A stretch of DNA of 18,120 nucleotides from an uncultured Bacteroidota bacterium (GTDB lineage: Bacteria; Bacteroidota; Bacteroidia; Flavobacteriales; Flavobacteriaceae): the NCBI GenBank assembly GCA_902628605.1, contig CACONV010000014.1:1-18120 (forward strand). The letters are read 5' to 3'. This document shows, one piece after another, positions 14,814 through 18,120 of the stretch. A program made the translations under genes and the position numbers. A model generated the notes under the pieces. It was not told the origin of the DNA and made no database searches. It worked only from the letters and a program-made list of their open reading frames with translations. Position 1 is the stretch's first letter; every line of letters begins with the position of its first letter.

Positions 14814-15761
14814 ATGAACTTCTTTAAAAAGCTATTTTCAAGACAAAGTGAGAAAAAAATTGACAAGGGGCTTGATAAGTCCAAAAAGTCTTTTTTTTCG
14901 AAAATAAAAAAATCAATTGCTGGTAAATCAAAGGTAGACGCAAGCTTTCTTGATGAATTGGAAGAAATTTTTATTGGTGCTGATGTGGGAGTTTCAACTA
15001 CAATTAAGATTATAGATAAACTGGAAGAAAGAGTTGCTAGAGATAAGTATATCAATTCTGAGGATTTAAACAAAATTTTAAAAGAAGAAATCACAAAAAT
15101 TATAGATATTTCTAGCCATGATTTCAAGGAGGTTGAAATTTCAAACAAAGATCCTTATGTAATTATGATTGTTGGTGTAAATGGAGTTGGGAAAACTACG
15201 ACTATAGGAAAATTGGCTAATAAATTCAAAAATGCAGGTAAATCAGTGATAATTGGCGCTGCTGACACTTTTCGGGCAGGTGCAATTGACCAGATAGAGG
15301 TTTGGGCTAAAAGAGCAAACGTGGACATTGTTAAGCAAAAAATGGGTAGTGATCCTGCGTCTGTAGTACACGATACATTAAAATCTTCTATTTCAAAAAA
15401 TGCTGACATAGTATTAATAGATACTGCGGGAAGATTGCATAATAAGGTTAATTTAATGAATGAACTATCAAAAATAAAAAAGGTTATGAGCAAAGTCATT
15501 CCTAATGCACCTCATGAAATTCTGCTAGTTCTAGACGGTTCAACAGGACAAAATGCTTTTGAACAAGCAAAAAAATTTATTGAATCAACTGACGTAAATT
15601 CATTGGCTGTCACAAAACTAGATGGAACAGCTAAAGGAGGAGTTGTAATTGGAATTTGTGACCAATTTCAAATTCCGATTAAATACATTGGAATAGGAGA
15701 GGGTATTGATGATATGAAAATATTTGATAGCAAAAACTTTATTAATTCATTTTTCAATTAA
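14814..15761 (+). CDS. ftsY: Signal recognition particle receptor FtsY
   Basis: FtsY is the SRP receptor GTPase that docks ribosome-nascent-chain complexes at the inner membrane for SecYEG insertion. The 315-residue protein has a short, Lys-rich N-terminal region (1-40) in place of the long acidic A domain of E. coli, then the N domain and the G domain. GTPase motifs are visible: GVNGVGKTT (121-129), AADTFRAGAIDQ, DTAGR (203-207), TKLDG (267-271) and the closing GIGEGIDDM. The ATG at 14814 gives the family-typical NFFKKLF amphipathic start. The last base of its stop is directly followed by the next ATG. It is the fourth gene of the ribosomal-protein operon, a natural partner of translation. 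The identification is secure. Confidence 0.97.
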   Translation: MNFFKKLFSRQSEKKIDKGLDKSKKSFFSKIKKSIAGKSKVDASFLDELEEIFIGADVGVSTTIKIIDKLEERVARDKYINSEDLNKILKEEITKIIDISSHDFKEVEISNKDPYVIMIVGVNGVGKTTTIGKLANKFKNAGKSVIIGAADTFRAGAIDQIEVWAKRANVDIVKQKMGSDPASVVHDTLKSSISKNADIVLIDTAGRLHNKVNLMNELSKIKKVMSKVIPNAPHEILLVLDGSTGQNAFEQAKKFIESTDVNSLAVTKLDGTAKGGVVIGICDQFQIPIKYIGIGEGIDDMKIFDSKNFINSFFN

Positions 15762-16748
15762 ATGAAAAAGACAATTCTAATTATTAGTTTTTTTATTTTG
15801 ATTTTTCTTGCTGGGCCCAAAATTCAAAAGCCTGTAATTTATAAAGATTTACCAAAAATTGAGTTAAATATCAATGAAGTCAAGTCATGGGTTAATTACA
15901 ATGAATCAAAATTTAAAAATATTAAAAAAGGAAACGAATCTAGAATCATATTTTATGATTCAATTCCAAAAAAAACTAAATTAAGTATAGTTTATCTACA
16001 CGGTTTTTCTGGTTCTTCACAAGACGGATCTCCAGTTCACACAAATATTGCTAAAAAATTAAATGCTAATATTTATTTGCCTAGACTTTTTGCACATGGA
16101 TTAAATTCTAAAGAGCCTTTAATTGAATATACAGGAGAAAAATATTTAGATAGTGCACGTGAAGCTTTAGCCCTTGGCAAGATAATAGGTGAGAAGGTCA
16201 TTTTAATGTGTACTTCTACTGGTTGTACTGCTGCCCTTACACTGGCTGCAAATCACCCTGAAGTTGCTGCTCTAGTGATGTATGCACCAAATATAAGAAT
16301 TACACACCCACTTGATTTTGTAGCCACTTTACCTTGGGGACTATATATAGTTAGACTTGTTGAGGGGGGCAAGTATCACTACATTACCGATACTTGGAGA
16401 GATAAAGAAAAGTTTTGGACTACTAAGTATCGTCTTGAAGCTCCTGTTGAAATGCAAATGTTATTAGAAACAGCTATGAATGAAAATATATTTAGAAAAG
16501 TTAAAGTGCCAACTTTTTCTGGATTTTATTATAAAAATGAAATAGAACAAGATAATGTTGTATCCGTGGAGGCCATGAGAAGTATGTTTAAGCAATTAGG
16601 AACAGAAGATTCTTTGAAGCTAGAAATTGCATTTGAAGATGGTGGAGGACATGAAATAGCACACGATTTTGTAAATAAAAATTATGTTAGAGTTCAGGAA
16701 TTAACTTTCAGTTTTTTACAAAAAGTATTTAATCTAAATGAGAACTAA
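15762..16748 (+). CDS. Alpha/beta hydrolase with N-terminal membrane or signal segment
   Basis: This 328-residue alpha/beta-hydrolase-fold protein has an N-terminal hydrophobic segment (about 4-18) preceded by two lysines. No lipobox Cys is present, so it is either a signal peptide or a membrane anchor, placing the body in the periplasm. The oxyanion-region strand is YLHGFSGSSQDG (78-89). The nucleophile is probably Ser152 in MCTSTGC, where the consensus GxSxG is CxSxG. Candidate partners are Asp264 (EIEQDNVV) and His297 (GGGHEIAHDF). Substrate is unknown. It starts immediately after the ftsY stop and overlaps rimO by 11 bp. I recall a similar protein beside ftsY in flavobacteria, so it is probably part of the ancestral cluster. 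Confidence 0.78.
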   Translation: MKKTILIISFFILIFLAGPKIQKPVIYKDLPKIELNINEVKSWVNYNESKFKNIKKGNESRIIFYDSIPKKTKLSIVYLHGFSGSSQDGSPVHTNIAKKLNANIYLPRLFAHGLNSKEPLIEYTGEKYLDSAREALALGKIIGEKVILMCTSTGCTAALTLAANHPEVAALVMYAPNIRITHPLDFVATLPWGLYIVRLVEGGKYHYITDTWRDKEKFWTTKYRLEAPVEMQMLLETAMNENIFRKVKVPTFSGFYYKNEIEQDNVVSVEAMRSMFKQLGTEDSLKLEIAFEDGGGHEIAHDFVNKNYVRVQELTFSFLQKVFNLNEN

Positions 16749-18042
16749 AGCGATTAAAAATAAAATTAACGTAATAACTTTAGGATGTTCAAAAAACATT
16801 TATGATTCTGAGGTCTTAATTAGTCATCTTAAAAATGGTGGAAAAGATGTATCTAATGAGAAAGATGGAAACATTGTAGTTATAAATACATGTGGTTTCA
16901 TAGATAGAGCTAAAGAAGAATCTATAAATACAATTTTAAAAAATGTAAGGAAAAAACAACTTGGTGAAATAGATAAAGTATTTGTAACAGGCTGTTTAAG
17001 TGAAAGGTATAAAAAGGATTTGATTAAAAATATTCCGGAGGTGGATCAATATTTTGGAACTAATGATTTACCTCAATTATTAGAAAGACTTGAGGTTGAC
17101 TACAGATACAATTTGCTTGGAGAAAAGCAGACAATTACACCTAGGCATTATAGCTATTTAAAAATCTCTGAAGGATGTAACAGACCCTGTTCTTTTTGTG
17201 CAATTCCCTTAATGCGAGGAAATCATAAATCAAAGACTATAGAAGAGTTAATTTTTGAGGCTAAAAACTTAGCTGAAAATGGGGTTAAAGAAATAATTTT
17301 AATTGCACAAGACTTAACTTATTATGGAATTGATATTTACAAAAAACGAATGCTCGATATTCTTTTGTCCAAATTATGTGAAGTGGATGGGATAGAATGG
17401 ATTAGACTTCATTATGCTTTCCCTACTGGTTTTCCTGAGGAAATTTTAGATGTTATGTCAAGAGAGAGAAAAATTTGTAAATACCTCGATATGCCTATAC
17501 AACACATATCAAATCATATTTTGAAGTCGATGAAAAGAGGGGGTAGTAAGGAAAAAATTAATGATTTAATAAATAAAATAAGAGATAAAGTACCAGGAAT
17601 AGCATTGCGGACCACCGTAATGGTTGGATATCCTGGAGAAAAAGAAAAGGATTTTATAGAATTAAAAGATTGGCTTCAAGAAACTAGATTCGAGCGTTTA
17701 GGCTGTTTTACTTATTCTCATGAAGAAAATACAAGCGCTTTTGATTTAATTGATGATGTATCTGAGTCAGAAAAAGAAAAAAGAGCAGGTGAAATTATGT
17801 CTCAACAGGCAGAAATATCCTTACAGATGAATTACAAAAAAATTGACAAAATTTTTAGATGTATGGTAGACAGGGTTGAAGGTAAAAATTTTATTTGTAG
17901 GACTGAGATGGATTCTCCAGATGTTGATAATGAAATTTTGGTCGATGCATCAAAATTTTATCTAAGGCTAGGAGATTTTTGTAAAGTTAAAATTATGAAA
18001 GTCACCGAGTTTGATTTATATGGCGAACCGGTAAGTAGTTAA
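16738..18042 (+). CDS. rimO: Ribosomal protein S12 methylthiotransferase RimO
   Basis: This radical SAM enzyme adds a methylthio group to a conserved aspartate of ribosomal protein S12. The N-terminal domain has Cys17 (TLGCSKN), Cys52 (NTCGFID) and Cys86 (TGCLSER). The radical SAM motif CNRPCSFC carries Cys147, Cys151 and Cys154, followed by AIPLMRGNHKS. A C-terminal TRAM domain covers about 372-434. The GCSKN and GFID forms separate RimO from MtaB and MiaB. At 434 residues it is full length. The ATG lies inside the end of the preceding hydrolase gene, overlapping by 11 bp. Together with mtaB it is the second methylthiotransferase of the window, and it sits in the ribosomal-protein and ftsY operon, fitting its ribosomal target. 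Confidence 0.95.
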   Translation: MRTKAIKNKINVITLGCSKNIYDSEVLISHLKNGGKDVSNEKDGNIVVINTCGFIDRAKEESINTILKNVRKKQLGEIDKVFVTGCLSERYKKDLIKNIPEVDQYFGTNDLPQLLERLEVDYRYNLLGEKQTITPRHYSYLKISEGCNRPCSFCAIPLMRGNHKSKTIEELIFEAKNLAENGVKEIILIAQDLTYYGIDIYKKRMLDILLSKLCEVDGIEWIRLHYAFPTGFPEEILDVMSRERKICKYLDMPIQHISNHILKSMKRGGSKEKINDLINKIRDKVPGIALRTTVMVGYPGEKEKDFIELKDWLQETRFERLGCFTYSHEENTSAFDLIDDVSESEKEKRAGEIMSQQAEISLQMNYKKIDKIFRCMVDRVEGKNFICRTEMDSPDVDNEILVDASKFYLRLGDFCKVKIMKVTEFDLYGEPVSS

Positions 18043-18095
18043 AACAAAATTTAATTAATACTTTTTTAACTTACATTTAGATTAAATTTTAAAAA

Positions 18096-18120
18096 TTGAA
18101 AAAACGCATTGATTTAAAGA
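18096..18120 (+). CDS. Possible 5' end of a further gene, truncated by the window
   Basis: After rimO there is a 53-bp gap. A TTG at 18096 then opens a frame reading MKKRIDLK up to the window edge. TAA lies in frame two codons upstream, so TTG would have to be the start. A near-match -7 box (TACATTTA, 18072-18079) precedes it by 16 nt, at the spacing seen elsewhere in the window. Too little is visible to name a product, and the reading frame could be spurious. Confidence 0.28.

Noticed and set aside
14768..15148. 126-codon minus-strand frame over the start of ftsY (also 15155-15499)
   Set aside because: Antisense to the FtsY N and G domains; Ser/Leu-rich composition reflects the opposite strand.
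18046..18090. Inverted repeat AAAATTTAAT / ATTAAATTTT after rimO as a terminator
   Set aside because: The arms are pure A/T and 25 nt apart, so the hairpin would be weak and such repeats arise by chance in this composition.
1..18120. Search for defence islands, phage, transposons, CRISPR, toxin-antitoxin pairs or secondary-metabolite clusters
   Set aside because: Every gene with a recognisable family is core housekeeping or a common accessory enzyme; no repeats, integrases or unexplained gene clusters were seen.

Overview
The window is a dense, strongly AT-rich stretch of core genome from a member of the Bacteroidota, most likely a streamlined marine-type flavobacterium. Four things point there. 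The genes are Bacteroidota-flavoured (DUF4199, type B L31, DUF4295, an SSS symporter beside recR). The order rpmB-rpmG-DUF4295-ftsY...rimO is typical of the phylum. None of the 21 complete genes has a Shine-Dalgarno sequence. Several gaps carry the Bacteroidota -7 box TAnnTTTG. About 96% of the bases are coding, and the longest gap is about 105 bp. There are no tRNA or rRNA genes, insertion sequences, CRISPR arrays, phage genes or recognisable defence genes.

Layout. Bases 7-534 (-) encode a DUF4199 membrane protein, divergent from rpmE2 (L31) and mtaB (tRNA methylthiotransferase). A small, degenerate GNAT-like protein (-) shares stop-codon bases with mtaB. An alpha/beta hydrolase (+) then runs tail to tail into alkB, which lies downstream of htpG on the minus strand. 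htpG is divergent from a KASIII (FabH-like) gene coupled to a CoA-binding protein gene. That gene overlaps the 3' end of a sodium:solute symporter gene (-). From 8791 to 18042 all genes run on the plus strand: recR, a 2-oxoacid dehydrogenase E2, a DEDDh exonuclease, an FAH-family enzyme, cinA, a beta-carbonic anhydrase, rpmB, rpmG, DUF4295 (probably ribosomal protein bL38), ftsY, a second alpha/beta hydrolase and rimO. A further gene may begin at 18096 and leave the window.

How the genes fit together. One theme is translation: L31, L28, L33 and the DUF4295 protein, the two methylthiotransferases MtaB (tRNA) and RimO (protein S12), and FtsY for co-translational membrane targeting. A second is repair and protein quality control: RecR, AlkB, an ExoX-like exonuclease, the nucleotide-salvage protein CinA, and HtpG. 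A third is general metabolism: KASIII, E2, FAH, carbonic anhydrase and the symporter. The grouping looks like conserved flavobacterial synteny plus growth-linked operons, not a dedicated new pathway. I found no convincing undescribed multi-gene system. The items most worth a second look are the DUF4295 protein, the GNAT-like protein that has lost its acetyl-CoA loop, an Asp-to-Asn change in the E2 catalytic motif, a terminator-like hairpin inside a coding sequence, and the back-to-back promoters between htpG and the KASIII gene.
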